A stretch of 64,000 bases of DNA from UBA4246 sp045113695. GTDB taxonomy: Bacteria > Bacillota > Clostridia > Christensenellales > Aristaeellaceae. The DNA is taken from the NCBI GenBank assembly GCA_045113695.1, contig JBGUJG010000050.1:1-64000 (forward strand), read 5' to 3'. Made by a program: the position numbers and the translations under genes. Position 1 is the stretch's first letter. Every line of letters starts with the position of its first letter. Below are positions 36,419 to 44,940 of this stretch, piece by piece. The notes below the pieces were generated by a model. That model was not told the origin of the DNA and did not search any database. It was given only the letters and a program-made list of their open reading frames with translations.

Positions 36419-37063
36419 ATGACCAGAGAAGAGCTGAGCCGTTTGACCGCCGGAGACCTGCTGAACATCCGCGCGGTCTTTTTCCGGCCTGAAGAGCCGT
36501 TTACCTGGGCCAGCGGCATCAAAAGCCCCGTCTACTGCGACAACCGCCTGACGCTGACGGCCCCCGAAGTCCGTACCCGGGTAGAGGAAGGTCTCGCCCG
36601 GATCATCCGGGAAGAGTACCCGGAGGTTCAGGCCCTGATGGGCACCAGCACCGCCGGGATCGCCCATGCGGCGATCACCGCCCACCTGATGGGCCTGCCG
36701 ATGGGCTATGTGCGCAGCGGCGCCAAGGACCACGGCCGGCAGAATCAGATCGAAGGAAAGCTGGAACCGGGCTGGAAGGTCGTCGTCGTGGAGGACCTGA
36801 TCTCCACCGCCGGAAGCGTTCTGGAGGTGGTGGAGGTGCTCCGGGAGGCCGGGGCGGAGGTGCTGGGCATCGTCAGCATTTTTACCTACGGCATGAAAAA
36901 AGGGCTCGAACGGCTGGAAGCGGCCCGGGTCAGAAACGTGTCTCTCACGAATTTTGACGTGATCGCCGAAGAAGCCGCCGCCCGGGGGTATATCCGGCCG
37001 GAGGATGTGCGCCGCCTGCTCCGCTTCCGGGACAACCCGTCGGACGAGTCCTGGCGGGGCTGA
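36419..37063 (+). CDS. pyrE: Orotate phosphoribosyltransferase
   Basis: 214 residues. It adds ribose phosphate from PRPP to orotate. The PRPP-binding motif is VVVVEDLISTAGSVLEVVEV near residue 120, with a catalytic loop around YVRSGAKDHGRQNQIEGKL near residue 98. An AAAGGAACACCC site precedes the ATG. The C-terminal end (residues 150-214) is typical of clostridial PyrE, which is longer than the Bacillus enzyme. Confidence 0.95.
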   Translation: MTREELSRLTAGDLLNIRAVFFRPEEPFTWASGIKSPVYCDNRLTLTAPEVRTRVEEGLARIIREEYPEVQALMGTSTAGIAHAAITAHLMGLPMGYVRSGAKDHGRQNQIEGKLEPGWKVVVVEDLISTAGSVLEVVEVLREAGAEVLGIVSIFTYGMKKGLERLEAARVRNVSLTNFDVIAEEAAARGYIRPEDVRRLLRFRDNPSDESWRG

Positions 37064-37085
37064 ACGGGGAAGAGGAGGACGGAAG

Positions 37086-38009
37086 ATGAGAAGCGTCATC
37101 GATGTGCCGGATCTGAGCCTTGAAGAGCTTGAACAGCTGATGGACACGGCGGAGGACATCATAAAAAAACCGACCGCCTACAGCGAACGCTGCCGTGGCA
37201 AAAAGCTGGCGACCCTCTTTTTTGAGCCAAGCACCCGCACGCGCCTGAGCTTTGAGGCGGCCATGTACGAGCTGGGCGGCAACGTGCTCAGCGTCACCGG
37301 CGCGGCCACCAGCTCCGCCGCCAAGGGGGAGAGCGTGGCGGATACCGCCAAGACGGTGTCCTGCTACGCCGATATCATCGCCATGCGCCATCCGAAAGAG
37401 GGCGCTGCCCTGGTGGCGGCGCAGAACGCCTCCGTGCCGGTCATCAACGCGGGGGACGGCGGGCACTGCCACCCGACCCAGACCCTGGCGGATCTGCTGA
37501 CCATCCGGCGGGAAAAGGGCCGGCTGGATCATCTGACGGTCGGCCTGTGCGGGGACCTGAAATTCGGCCGCACCGTGCACAGCCTGATCGCCGCCATGAG
37601 CCGCTATGAGGGCCTGCGCTTTACCCTGATCAGCCCGGAAGAGCTGAAGCTGCCCAGCTATGTGAAAAACGACTGCCTGAAGCTCAAGCACATCCCCTAT
37701 ACCCAGACCACGGACCTGGAGCAGGTGATCGGGGACCTCGATATCCTCTACATGACCCGCGTCCAGCGCGAGCGCTTCTTTAACGAAGAAGACTATCTGC
37801 GCCTCAAGGACAGCTATATCCTCACCCCGGAAAAGATGAAGAAGGGCCGGCCGGATCTGTGTGTCATGCATCCGCTGCCCCGTGTGAACGAAATCAGCGT
37901 CGCGGTGGACGACGACCCCAGAGCCTGTTATTTCAAACAGGTCCTGAACGGCAAATACATGCGCATGGCGCTGATCCTGATGCTGCTCAAGGAGGCGGGA
38001 AAATTATGA
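37086..38009 (+). CDS. pyrB: Aspartate carbamoyltransferase, catalytic chain
   Basis: 307 residues. It joins carbamoyl phosphate to aspartate, the committed step. The carbamoyl phosphate loop is FFEPSTRTRLSFE near residue 45, the HPTQTLADL segment near residue 132 binds the substrate, and ITPEK/MHPLPRVNEI near residue 260 ends the active site. ATG 37086 follows GAGGAGGACGGAAG; the 27 upstream codons lie in pyrE. It is coupled to pyrI by a four-base ATGA overlap, so the two chains form a regulated holoenzyme. Confidence 0.95.
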   Translation: MRSVIDVPDLSLEELEQLMDTAEDIIKKPTAYSERCRGKKLATLFFEPSTRTRLSFEAAMYELGGNVLSVTGAATSSAAKGESVADTAKTVSCYADIIAMRHPKEGAALVAAQNASVPVINAGDGGHCHPTQTLADLLTIRREKGRLDHLTVGLCGDLKFGRTVHSLIAAMSRYEGLRFTLISPEELKLPSYVKNDCLKLKHIPYTQTTDLEQVIGDLDILYMTRVQRERFFNEEDYLRLKDSYILTPEKMKKGRPDLCVMHPLPRVNEISVAVDDDPRACYFKQVLNGKYMRMALILMLLKEAGKL

Positions 38010-38428
38010 ACGTGGACTCCATCCGGGACGGAATCGTGATCGACCATATTACAGCCGGCTGCGGGCGGAAGCTTTACCAGCTGCTGGGACTGGAAACCCT
38101 TGATGTTCCCGTCGCCATGCTGACGAACGTCACGTCAGCCAAGCTGGGCCGGAAGGACATCATCAAGATCGACGCGGACATTCCGGTCAACTTTGATGTG
38201 ATCGGCTATGTGGATCCCGGCGCGACCGTGAACATCATCCGCGGCGGCGAACTGATGGAAAAAAAGCGGATCGACATGCCGGAGACCCTGGTCAACGTGA
38301 TCCGCTGCAAAAACCCCCGCTGCATCACCAGCTGCGAGCAGGAACTCAGCCAGATTTTCCGCCTGTCCGACCGGGCGAAAAAAGAGTACCGCTGCCTGTA
38401 CTGCGAAACCAAAGCGGCCGTCCTGTAA
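38006..38428 (+). CDS. pyrI: Aspartate carbamoyltransferase, regulatory chain
   Basis: 140 residues with an N-terminal nucleotide-binding fold (about 1-95) and a zinc domain. The four zinc ligands are visible as Cys101, Cys106, Cys130 and Cys133 (CKNPRC and CLYC). In enteric bacteria PyrI confers CTP feedback on PyrB. Its presence means this operon has allosteric control as well as PyrR control at the RNA level. It overlaps pyrB by four bases and is the last gene of the operon. Confidence 0.94.
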   Translation: MNVDSIRDGIVIDHITAGCGRKLYQLLGLETLDVPVAMLTNVTSAKLGRKDIIKIDADIPVNFDVIGYVDPGATVNIIRGGELMEKKRIDMPETLVNVIRCKNPRCITSCEQELSQIFRLSDRAKKEYRCLYCETKAAVL

Positions 38429-38449
38429 AATCCGGGAAAGGAAATGCCA

Positions 38450-38489
38450 ATAAACACGAACGTTAAAAAACACGAACGTTCGTGTTTAT
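38450..38489. repeat. Nested inverted/direct repeat between the pyr and pur operons
   Basis: ATAAACACGAACGTT (38450-38464) is the exact reverse complement of AACGTTCGTGTTTAT (38475-38489), a 15-bp perfect inverted repeat with a 10-base gap. A second copy of AAACACGAACGTT (38468-38480) overlaps the right arm, making AAACACGAACGTTCGTGTTT a perfect 20-bp palindrome (38468-38487). It may be an operator, a bidirectional hairpin or both. The CGAAC core resembles PurBox half-sites. Confidence 0.8.
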
Positions 38490-38493
38490 GCAT

Positions 38494-38550
38494 TTTATCC
38501 TGAACATTACATGATAACTGATTGACAATGTTCGGAATTTGAGATAAAAT
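38494..38550 (+). promoter_or_regulatory. Promoter of the purine operon with paired PurBox-like sites
   Basis: TTGACA (38522-38527) and TAAAAT (38545-38550) are spaced by 17. The reverse strand of 38527-38540 reads AAATTCCGAACATT, which matches the PurR box consensus AWWWCCGAACWWT. An opposing half-site TATCCTGAACATT lies at 38496-38508, 18 bases away, close to the 16-17-base spacing known for Bacillus PurR boxes. The second box overlaps the promoter spacer, so PRPP-sensitive repression of RNA polymerase is the likely mode. Confidence 0.7.
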
Positions 38551-38619
38551 GTGGACTGTTCCGGCGGGAATGTCTGTCTGAACATTTTGTTTCCCTTAAA
38601 ATGCGAAGGAGGAAACCTG

Positions 38620-39108
38620 ATGAAAAAAGTCGGCCTGGTCATGGGCAGCGACAGCGACCTGCCGGTGATGAAGAAAGCGGCGGACCAGCTGAAGGCGTTC
38701 GGCATTCCATTTGAGGTCCACGTATACTCCGCCCACCGGACGCCCCTGGAGGCCCGCGATTTTGCCCTGAACGCCCGGAAAAACGGCTTCGGCGCCATCA
38801 TTGCCGCAGCCGGCATGGCGGCCCACCTGGCCGGAGCCATCGCGGCGAACACCACCCTGCCGGTGATCGGCATCCCCTGCGCGGGGCCGAACCTGGAAGG
38901 GCTGGACGCCCTGCTGAGCACGGTGCAGATGCCCTCCGGGATCCCGGTGGCTACGGTGGCCGTCAACGGCGGGGCGAACGCGGCCCTGCTGGCGGCCCAG
39001 ATCCTGGCGGTGGAAGATGCGGAGCTCGCCTCGAAGCTGGACGGAAAACGCGTATCCGACGCGGCCAAAGTGCTCGAAAAAGACGCCGGCATCGCGGATA
39101 GACTGTAA
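38620..39108 (+). CDS. purE: 5-(carboxyamino)imidazole ribonucleotide mutase / AIR carboxylase
   Basis: 162 residues of the PurE family. VGLVMGSDSDLPVMKKA opens the sequence, HVYSAHRTP near residue 38 carries the catalytic His, and IPCAGPNLEGLDALLS follows near residue 84. It makes CAIR, the carboxylated imidazole intermediate. No purK is seen in the operon, so either a class II enzyme that uses CO2 directly or a distant purK is possible. The ATG has a strong AAGGAGGAAACC site and is the first gene after the promoter. Confidence 0.93.
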   Translation: MKKVGLVMGSDSDLPVMKKAADQLKAFGIPFEVHVYSAHRTPLEARDFALNARKNGFGAIIAAAGMAAHLAGAIAANTTLPVIGIPCAGPNLEGLDALLSTVQMPSGIPVATVAVNGGANAALLAAQILAVEDAELASKLDGKRVSDAAKVLEKDAGIADRL

Positions 39109-39148
39109 GCGACGCCAAACGATCAAAGAAGAAAAAGGAGAGATTACC

Positions 39149-39835
39149 ATGGAAAAGAAGCTTGTTTACACCGGCAAGACCAAGAACGTCTACGCCCTGC
39201 CCAACGGCAACTACGAACTCCTCTTCAAGGACGACTGCACCGGCAAGGACGGCGTCTTCGATCCGGGCGAAAACAGCATCGGCCTGACCATCGAGGGCGT
39301 GGGCGACGTCAACCTGCGCATGAGCATCTACTTCTTTGAAAAGATCAACGCCGCCGGCATCGCCACCCATTTTGTGAGCGCCGACCTGGCCAGGACCACC
39401 ATGGAGGTCAAGCCCGCCAAAGTGTTCGGCAAGGGCCTCGAGGTCATCTGCCGCTACAAAGCGGTCGGCAGCTTCTACCGCCGCTACAGCGACTACATCG
39501 AAGAGGGCGCGGACCTGCCCGCCTATGTCGAGACCACCTTCAAAAACGACGCCAAGGGCGACCCGCTGGTCACCAGAGACGGCCTGATCGACCTCAAAGT
39601 CATGACCGGCAAACAGTACGACGACATCAAGGAAATGACCCAGAAGATCACGAAGATCGTGGCCGACGACATGAAGGAAAAGGGCATGGAGCTCTACGAC
39701 ATCAAGTTTGAGTTCGGCTACGACGCGGACGGAAACGTCATGCTGATCGACGAGATCGCCAGCGGCAACATGCGCGTGTACAAGGATGGGAAATATATTG
39801 ATCCCATGACCCTGAGCAAACTGTTTTTTGCCTGA
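39149..39835 (+). CDS. purC: SAICAR synthase
   Basis: 228 residues. It condenses CAIR with aspartate, using ATP. N-terminal KLVYTGKTKNVYAL forms the ATP-binding start, followed by LFKDDCTGKDGVFD near residue 25, and FEFGYDADGNVMLIDEIAS near residue 186 bears the metal/ATP ligands of the family. The ATG follows AAGGAGAGATTACC, 40 bases after purE. Confidence 0.93.
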   Translation: MEKKLVYTGKTKNVYALPNGNYELLFKDDCTGKDGVFDPGENSIGLTIEGVGDVNLRMSIYFFEKINAAGIATHFVSADLARTTMEVKPAKVFGKGLEVICRYKAVGSFYRRYSDYIEEGADLPAYVETTFKNDAKGDPLVTRDGLIDLKVMTGKQYDDIKEMTQKITKIVADDMKEKGMELYDIKFEFGYDADGNVMLIDEIASGNMRVYKDGKYIDPMTLSKLFFA

Positions 39836-39884
39836 CACCGCCGCAGAGCGGTACCTTGTAATAAATTAGCAGGAGATATTTTCA

Positions 39885-41309
39885 ATGGGCGGATTCTTTG
39901 GGATCGCATCCAGGCAGGACTGCATGCTGGACGTTTTCTTCGGGGTCGATTATCACAGCCACCTCGGCACCCGCCGGGCGGGCATGGCTGCCTGGGACAG
40001 CGAGTTCGGCCTGCAGCGGAAGATCCACAACATCTGCAATTCCCCGTTCAGGACCAAGTTCGAGCACATCTTTGAGGAGATGCGCGGCACCAGCGCCATC
40101 GGCTGCATCAGCGACAGCGACCCGCAGCCCCTTCTGATCCGTTCGAGCCTGGGCACCTACGCGATCTGCATGACCGGGGTCATCAACAATTCCGACGAGC
40201 TGATCCACCAGTACCTGAGCTTCAGCGGCGGCCATTTTGACAGCATGACCGGCGGGCGGATCAATCAGACTGAGCTTCTGAGCGCCCTGATCAACCAGAA
40301 GAGCAATTTCTGCGAAGGCATTCAGTTCGCCCAGAAGAGCATCGACGGGACGGCTTCCATCCTGATCCTGACGGAAGAAGGCCACATGATCGCCGCCCGG
40401 GACCTGATGGGCCGGCTGCCGGTGGCCGTCGGCAGGCGGGAGGACGGCTACGCCGTCGCCTTCGAGAGCTTCGCCTACCATAAGACCGGCTTTGAGGACG
40501 TGCGGGAGCTGGGCCCCGGGGAAATCGTGGAGCTGACGCCGGACAGCATGACGGTCCTGGCGGAAGCCAGGCAGAAAAAGCGGATCTGCTCGTTCCTGTG
40601 GAGTTATTACGGCTATCCGACCTCCACCTACGAAGGGGTGAACGTCGAAGAGATGCGTTACCGCAACGGGGCGATCCTGGCCGAAAACGACCAGGCTGCG
40701 GGCCGGGACGACCCGATCGACTACGTGGGCGGCGTACCGGACAGCGGGACGCCGCACGCCATCGGCTACGCCAACCGCAGCGGCAAGCCCTTTGCCCGGG
40801 CCTTTATCAAATACACCCCCACCTGGAGCCGCAGCTTCATGCCGGCCAGCCAGATGGACCGCGACAAGATCGCCAAAATGAAGCAGATCCCGGTGAACGA
40901 GCTGATCCGCGGCAAAAACCTCCTTTTCGTGGACGACAGCATCGTCCGCGGCACCCAGCTCAAGGAGACGGTGGAGTTCCTCTACGAGAGCGGGGCCAAG
41001 ACCGTGCATATGCGCAGCGCCTGCCCGCCCATCATGTATGCCTGCAAGTTCCTCAACTTCAGCCGCTCCAACAGCGACCTGGAGCTGATCGCCCGCCGGG
41101 TGATCCACGATCTGGAAGGCGATGAAGGGGAAAAACACATCGACGAATACGCCGACGGAACCACCGAACGGGGGAAGAAGCTGCGCCAGGTCATCTGTGA
41201 GGAGCTGCACTTTGCCTCCCTGGAATTCCAGACGCTGGACGGTGTGCTCAAAGCCATCGGCCTCAATCCCTGCGATCTGTGCACCTACTGCTGGAACGGA
41301 AAGGAATAA
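39885..41309 (+). CDS. purF: Amidophosphoribosyltransferase homologue lacking the N-terminal catalytic cysteine
   Basis: 474 residues, PurF-like: an N-terminal Ntn-glutaminase domain (about 1-250) and a PRTase domain with the PRPP motif LLFVDDSIVRGTQ near residue 345. It begins MGGFFGIASRQDCM, so the glutaminase nucleophile Cys that follows the initiator Met in classical PurF is Gly. GTRRAGMA near residue 28 and ISDSDPQPL near residue 78 keep other parts of the fold. Related anaerobes have such MGGFFG-type proteins, to my knowledge. The enzyme may use free ammonia or a partner glutaminase. The C-terminus has cysteines in NPCDLCTYCWNGKE. It is the only PurF in the operon. Confidence 0.88.
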   Translation: MGGFFGIASRQDCMLDVFFGVDYHSHLGTRRAGMAAWDSEFGLQRKIHNICNSPFRTKFEHIFEEMRGTSAIGCISDSDPQPLLIRSSLGTYAICMTGVINNSDELIHQYLSFSGGHFDSMTGGRINQTELLSALINQKSNFCEGIQFAQKSIDGTASILILTEEGHMIAARDLMGRLPVAVGRREDGYAVAFESFAYHKTGFEDVRELGPGEIVELTPDSMTVLAEARQKKRICSFLWSYYGYPTSTYEGVNVEEMRYRNGAILAENDQAAGRDDPIDYVGGVPDSGTPHAIGYANRSGKPFARAFIKYTPTWSRSFMPASQMDRDKIAKMKQIPVNELIRGKNLLFVDDSIVRGTQLKETVEFLYESGAKTVHMRSACPPIMYACKFLNFSRSNSDLELIARRVIHDLEGDEGEKHIDEYADGTTERGKKLRQVICEELHFASLEFQTLDGVLKAIGLNPCDLCTYCWNGKE

Positions 41310-41312
41310 GCC

Positions 41313-42356
41313 ATGATCGAGAACTCAAGATCCGAAGCCTACGCGGCCGCGGGGGTCGATATCACCGCCGGCTACCGGGCGGTGGAACTGATGAAAAAGC
41401 ACATCCGCCGCACCGAGCGGCCGGGCGTCTGCTCGGACGTGGGCGGCTTCGGGGGCCTGTTTGAGCCGGACCTGACCGGCATGGAAAAGCCTGTGCTGGT
41501 GTCCGGCACGGACGGCGTTGGCACGAAGCTCCGGATCGCCTTCCTGATGGACCGGCACGACACGGTCGGCATCGACTGCGTGGCGATGTGCGTCAACGAC
41601 ATCATCTGCTGCGGAGCCCAGCCGCTCTTTTTCCTGGACTATATCGCCTGCGGTAAAAACGTGCCGGAGCGGATTGAACAGATCGTCAAGGGCGTCTGCG
41701 AGGGCTGCGTCCAGGCCGGGGCCGCGCTGATCGGCGGCGAGACGGCGGAAATGCCCGGCTTTTACCCGGAAGACGAGTATGACCTGGCCGGCTATGCCAC
41801 CGGCATCGTGGACAAACGCCGCATCATTGACAACCGGGAAACGCGGCCCGGAGACGCGGTGATCGCCCTGCCTTCCTCCGGCGTCCACAGCAACGGATTC
41901 AGCCTGGTGCGCAAGGTGTTCGACGTGGAACACGCGGACCTGAAGACGCCCATGGATGACCTGGACGGGCGGAGCCTGGGGGAAGCCCTGCTGGAGCCGA
42001 CCCGCATTTACGTAAAGCCCGTGCTGGCCCTGCTCCGTCAGGTGCGGGTGCGCGGCATCAGCCACATCACCGGCGGCGGTTTTTACGAGAATATCCCGCG
42101 CAACGTGCCGGACGGGCTCTGCGCTGAGATTCAGAAAGCCAGCGTCCGCATCCTGCCCGTCTTCCGCCTGATCGCCCGGCGGGGCGGGATCAGCGAGCGG
42201 GACATGTTCAACACCTTCAACATGGGCGTCGGCATGAGCATCACCGTGGCCGCGGAGGATGAGGATAAAGCCCTGGACGTCCTCCGGGAGCAGGGAGAAA
42301 ACCCCTACGTCATCGGCCGCATCACGGAAGGCGCCGAAAAGATCCGGATCATCTGA
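41313..42356 (+). CDS. purM: AIR synthase
   Basis: 347 residues. It closes the imidazole ring of FGAM with ATP. Motifs include GVDITAGYRAVELMK near residue 10, PVLVSGTDGVGTKLRIAF near residue 60 and GGETAEMPGFYPEDEYDLAGY near residue 140 (quoted in part), plus HITGGGFYENIPRN near residue 250. Starts three bases after the purF stop, so the two are coupled. Confidence 0.95.
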   Translation: MIENSRSEAYAAAGVDITAGYRAVELMKKHIRRTERPGVCSDVGGFGGLFEPDLTGMEKPVLVSGTDGVGTKLRIAFLMDRHDTVGIDCVAMCVNDIICCGAQPLFFLDYIACGKNVPERIEQIVKGVCEGCVQAGAALIGGETAEMPGFYPEDEYDLAGYATGIVDKRRIIDNRETRPGDAVIALPSSGVHSNGFSLVRKVFDVEHADLKTPMDDLDGRSLGEALLEPTRIYVKPVLALLRQVRVRGISHITGGGFYENIPRNVPDGLCAEIQKASVRILPVFRLIARRGGISERDMFNTFNMGVGMSITVAAEDEDKALDVLREQGENPYVIGRITEGAEKIRII

Positions 42357-42365
42357 GGAAAAACG

Positions 42366-42977
42366 ATGGAAAAACAGAAAGCGCGCATCGCCGTGCTGGT
42401 CAGCGGCGGCGGCACCAACCTGCAGGCCATTCTGGACGCGGAAAAGTCCGGCATCCTGAAAAGCGGCCGGGTGACCCTGGTGATCAGCGACCGTCCGGGC
42501 GCCTACGCCCTGACCCGGGCGGAAAAGGCCCGTGTCCCCGGGCTGGAGATCAACAAAAAAGCCTGCGGCGGTCAGGCGGCTTTTGAGGAAAAGCTGCTGG
42601 AAGCCCTGTCCGAAAACCGGACGGACGTGATCGTCCTGGCCGGGTTCCTGAGCATATTGAGCCAGGCCTTTACCGCCCGGTACGAAAGGCGGATCATCAA
42701 CGTCCATCCAAGCCTTATCCCCAGTTTCTGCGGGGCGGGCTTTTACGGCCTCCGCGTCCATGAGGCGGCGCTTGCCCGCGGCGTCAAAGTGACCGGAGCG
42801 ACCGTGCATTTTGTCAACGAGATCCCGGACGGCGGGGAGATCATCGCCCAGAAGGCCGTGGCGGTGGAGGCGGGGGATACCCCGGAAATCCTCCAGCGCA
42901 GGGTCATGGAGCAGGCCGAATGGATCATCCTGCCGCAGAGCGTCGAAAAAGTCTGCGCTGAACTGACCGGTTCATAA
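42366..42977 (+). CDS. purN: GAR formyltransferase
   Basis: 203 residues. It transfers a formyl group from 10-formyl-THF to GAR. The N-terminal substrate loop is VLVSGGGTNLQAILDA, the catalytic Asn/His lie in NVHPSLIPSFCG near residue 117, and the Asp is in VNEIPDGGEII near residue 150. The cofactor is produced by Fhs, the last gene of this operon. Confidence 0.94.
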   Translation: MEKQKARIAVLVSGGGTNLQAILDAEKSGILKSGRVTLVISDRPGAYALTRAEKARVPGLEINKKACGGQAAFEEKLLEALSENRTDVIVLAGFLSILSQAFTARYERRIINVHPSLIPSFCGAGFYGLRVHEAALARGVKVTGATVHFVNEIPDGGEIIAQKAVAVEAGDTPEILQRRVMEQAEWIILPQSVEKVCAELTGS

Positions 42978-42988
42978 GGAGGAGCAAC

Positions 42989-43729
42989 ATGGAGATTGTG
43001 AAGAGACTGACCCCCATCTACGGGATCCTTTCCCCGGAAGAATTGCTGAAGGACAACACCTATCCCGGCCGCGGCATCGTGATCGGCAGGACGCCAAACG
43101 GCAAAAAGGCCATGACCGCCTATTTCATCATGGGCCGCAGCGAAAACAGCCGCAACCGGGTCTTTACCGAGAAGAACGGCGAGGTCTTTACCGAGCCCTT
43201 CGACGAAACCAAAGTGCAGGACCCGAGCCTGATCATCTACGCCGCCGTCCGAAGCTTCGAAAACCACCTCGTGGTCACCAACGGCAACCAGACCGACACC
43301 GTGGTGGAAGGGCTCCAAAAAGGCCTTTCCTTTTCGGAAGCCCTCGAATCCCGTGAATTTGAGCCGGACGCCCCGAACTTTACCCCCCGCATCAGCGGCA
43401 TGCTGACCTTTGAAAAAGGGGATTTCACCTACCAGATGAACATCCTCAAGAGCGCGGACGCCGAAGGCTCCGCCTGCAACCGCTACACCTTCCGGTATGC
43501 GCCGCTCAGCGGCCTGGGCCATTTCCTCCATACCTACGTATGCGACGGGAATCCGATTCCCACTTTCCAGGGCGAGCCGGAACGGATGGCCGTGTGCGAC
43601 GACATCGACGAGATGACCGGCCGCCTGTGGGCCTCCCTGAATGAAGCGAACCGCATCAGCCTGTACGTGCGCTATATTGACCTTGAAACCGGGAAAACCG
43701 AAAGCCGTCTCGTCAACAAGAACCGCTGA
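42989..43729 (+). CDS. purO: IMP cyclohydrolase, PurO-like
   Basis: 246 residues of the IMP cyclohydrolase (PurO-type) family, first described in archaea and also found in Clostridia. It closes FAICAR to IMP. N-terminal YPGRGIVIGRTPNGKKAM and YFIMGRSENSRNRVF are characteristic. PurH of most bacteria fuses this activity to AICAR transformylase, but here the transformylase is a separate gene 17 bases downstream. A strong AAGGAGGAGCAAC site precedes the ATG. Confidence 0.88.
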   Translation: MEIVKRLTPIYGILSPEELLKDNTYPGRGIVIGRTPNGKKAMTAYFIMGRSENSRNRVFTEKNGEVFTEPFDETKVQDPSLIIYAAVRSFENHLVVTNGNQTDTVVEGLQKGLSFSEALESREFEPDAPNFTPRISGMLTFEKGDFTYQMNILKSADAEGSACNRYTFRYAPLSGLGHFLHTYVCDGNPIPTFQGEPERMAVCDDIDEMTGRLWASLNEANRISLYVRYIDLETGKTESRLVNKNR

Positions 43730-43746
43730 GGCAGGAGGAAACCATC

Positions 43747-44931
43747 ATGAAAGAATTTGAACTCAAGTACGGCTGCAACCCCAATCAGACCCCCGCGAAG
43801 ATCTACATGCGGGACGGCGGCGACCTGCCGATTCAGATCCTCAGCGGCCGGCCGGGCTACATCAATTTCCTGGACGCCTTCAACAGCTGGCAACTGGTGA
43901 AGGAGCTGAAGGCGGCCCTGGGCCTGCCTGCGGTGACCAGCTTCAAGCACGTCAGCCCCACCAGCGCGGCGGTCGGCATCCCGCTGAGCGAAGACCTCAA
44001 GAAGGCCTGCTTCGTGGATGACGTCGAAGGTCTGGACGATTCCCCGCTGGCCTGCGCCTACGCCCGCGCCCGCGGCACAGACCGCATGTGCTCCTACGGC
44101 GACTGGGTGGCCATGAGCGATGTGTGCGACGTCACCACGGCCAAAATGCTCTTCCGCGAAGTGTCGGACGGCGTCATCGCTCCCGGGTACGAGCCGGAAG
44201 CCCTGGCCATCCTCAAAGAAAAGCGCAAGGGAAACTACAACATCGTGCAGATCGACCCGGACTATGTGCCCGAGACGCAGGAGACCAAGCAGGTCTTCGG
44301 CATCACCTTTGAGCAGGGCCGCAACAATTCCGTGATCAACCGCTCCCTGCTGGACGAGATCGTGACCCGGAACAAGGACCTGCCGGACAGCGCTGCCCGG
44401 GACCTGATCGTGGCCCTGATCACCCTCAAGTACACCCAGAGCAACAGCGTCTGCTACGCTGTGGACGGCCAGGCCATCGGCGTCGGCGCCGGCCAGCAGA
44501 GCCGCATCCACTGCACCCGCCTGGCGGGCACCAAGGCGGACACCTGGTTCCTGCGCCAGCATGAAAAAGTGCTCGGCTTGCCCTTCAAGGCTGACCTGCC
44601 CCGCCCCGTGCGCGACAACGTGGTGGACGGCTACATCAACCAGAATGAAGAGGATGTCTGCGAAGAGGGCATCTGGCAGAACTATTTCACCGTCCGGCCG
44701 GAACCCCTGACCGATGGCGAAAAGAAGGCTTTCCTGAGCACCCGCAGCAGCGTGGCCCTGGGCAGCGACGCCTTCTTCCCCTTCAGCGACAACATCGAGC
44801 GCGCCTGGCGCAGCGGCGTGCGCTACATTGCCGAGCCCGGCGGCTCCATCCGCGACGCCGAAGTGATCGACTGCTGCGACAAACACGGCATCGTGATGTG
44901 CTTTACCCATCTGCGCCTGTTCCATCATTAA
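43747..44931 (+). CDS. AICAR formyltransferase, stand-alone form
   Basis: 394 residues that match only the AICAR transformylase half of PurH. It begins with LKYGCNPNQTPAKIYM, continues with SFKHVSPTSAAVGIPLSED near residue 60 (the KHxSP catalytic region) and ends in EPGGSIRDAEVIDCCDKHGI and FTHLRLFHH. It formylates AICAR using 10-formyl-THF and passes FAICAR to PurO upstream. The N-terminal MGS-like cyclohydrolase domain of PurH is missing, which explains the neighbouring purO. A good AGGAGGAAACC site is present. Confidence 0.92.
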   Translation: MKEFELKYGCNPNQTPAKIYMRDGGDLPIQILSGRPGYINFLDAFNSWQLVKELKAALGLPAVTSFKHVSPTSAAVGIPLSEDLKKACFVDDVEGLDDSPLACAYARARGTDRMCSYGDWVAMSDVCDVTTAKMLFREVSDGVIAPGYEPEALAILKEKRKGNYNIVQIDPDYVPETQETKQVFGITFEQGRNNSVINRSLLDEIVTRNKDLPDSAARDLIVALITLKYTQSNSVCYAVDGQAIGVGAGQQSRIHCTRLAGTKADTWFLRQHEKVLGLPFKADLPRPVRDNVVDGYINQNEEDVCEEGIWQNYFTVRPEPLTDGEKKAFLSTRSSVALGSDAFFPFSDNIERAWRSGVRYIAEPGGSIRDAEVIDCCDKHGIVMCFTHLRLFHH

Positions 44932-44940
44932 TGACATCAG

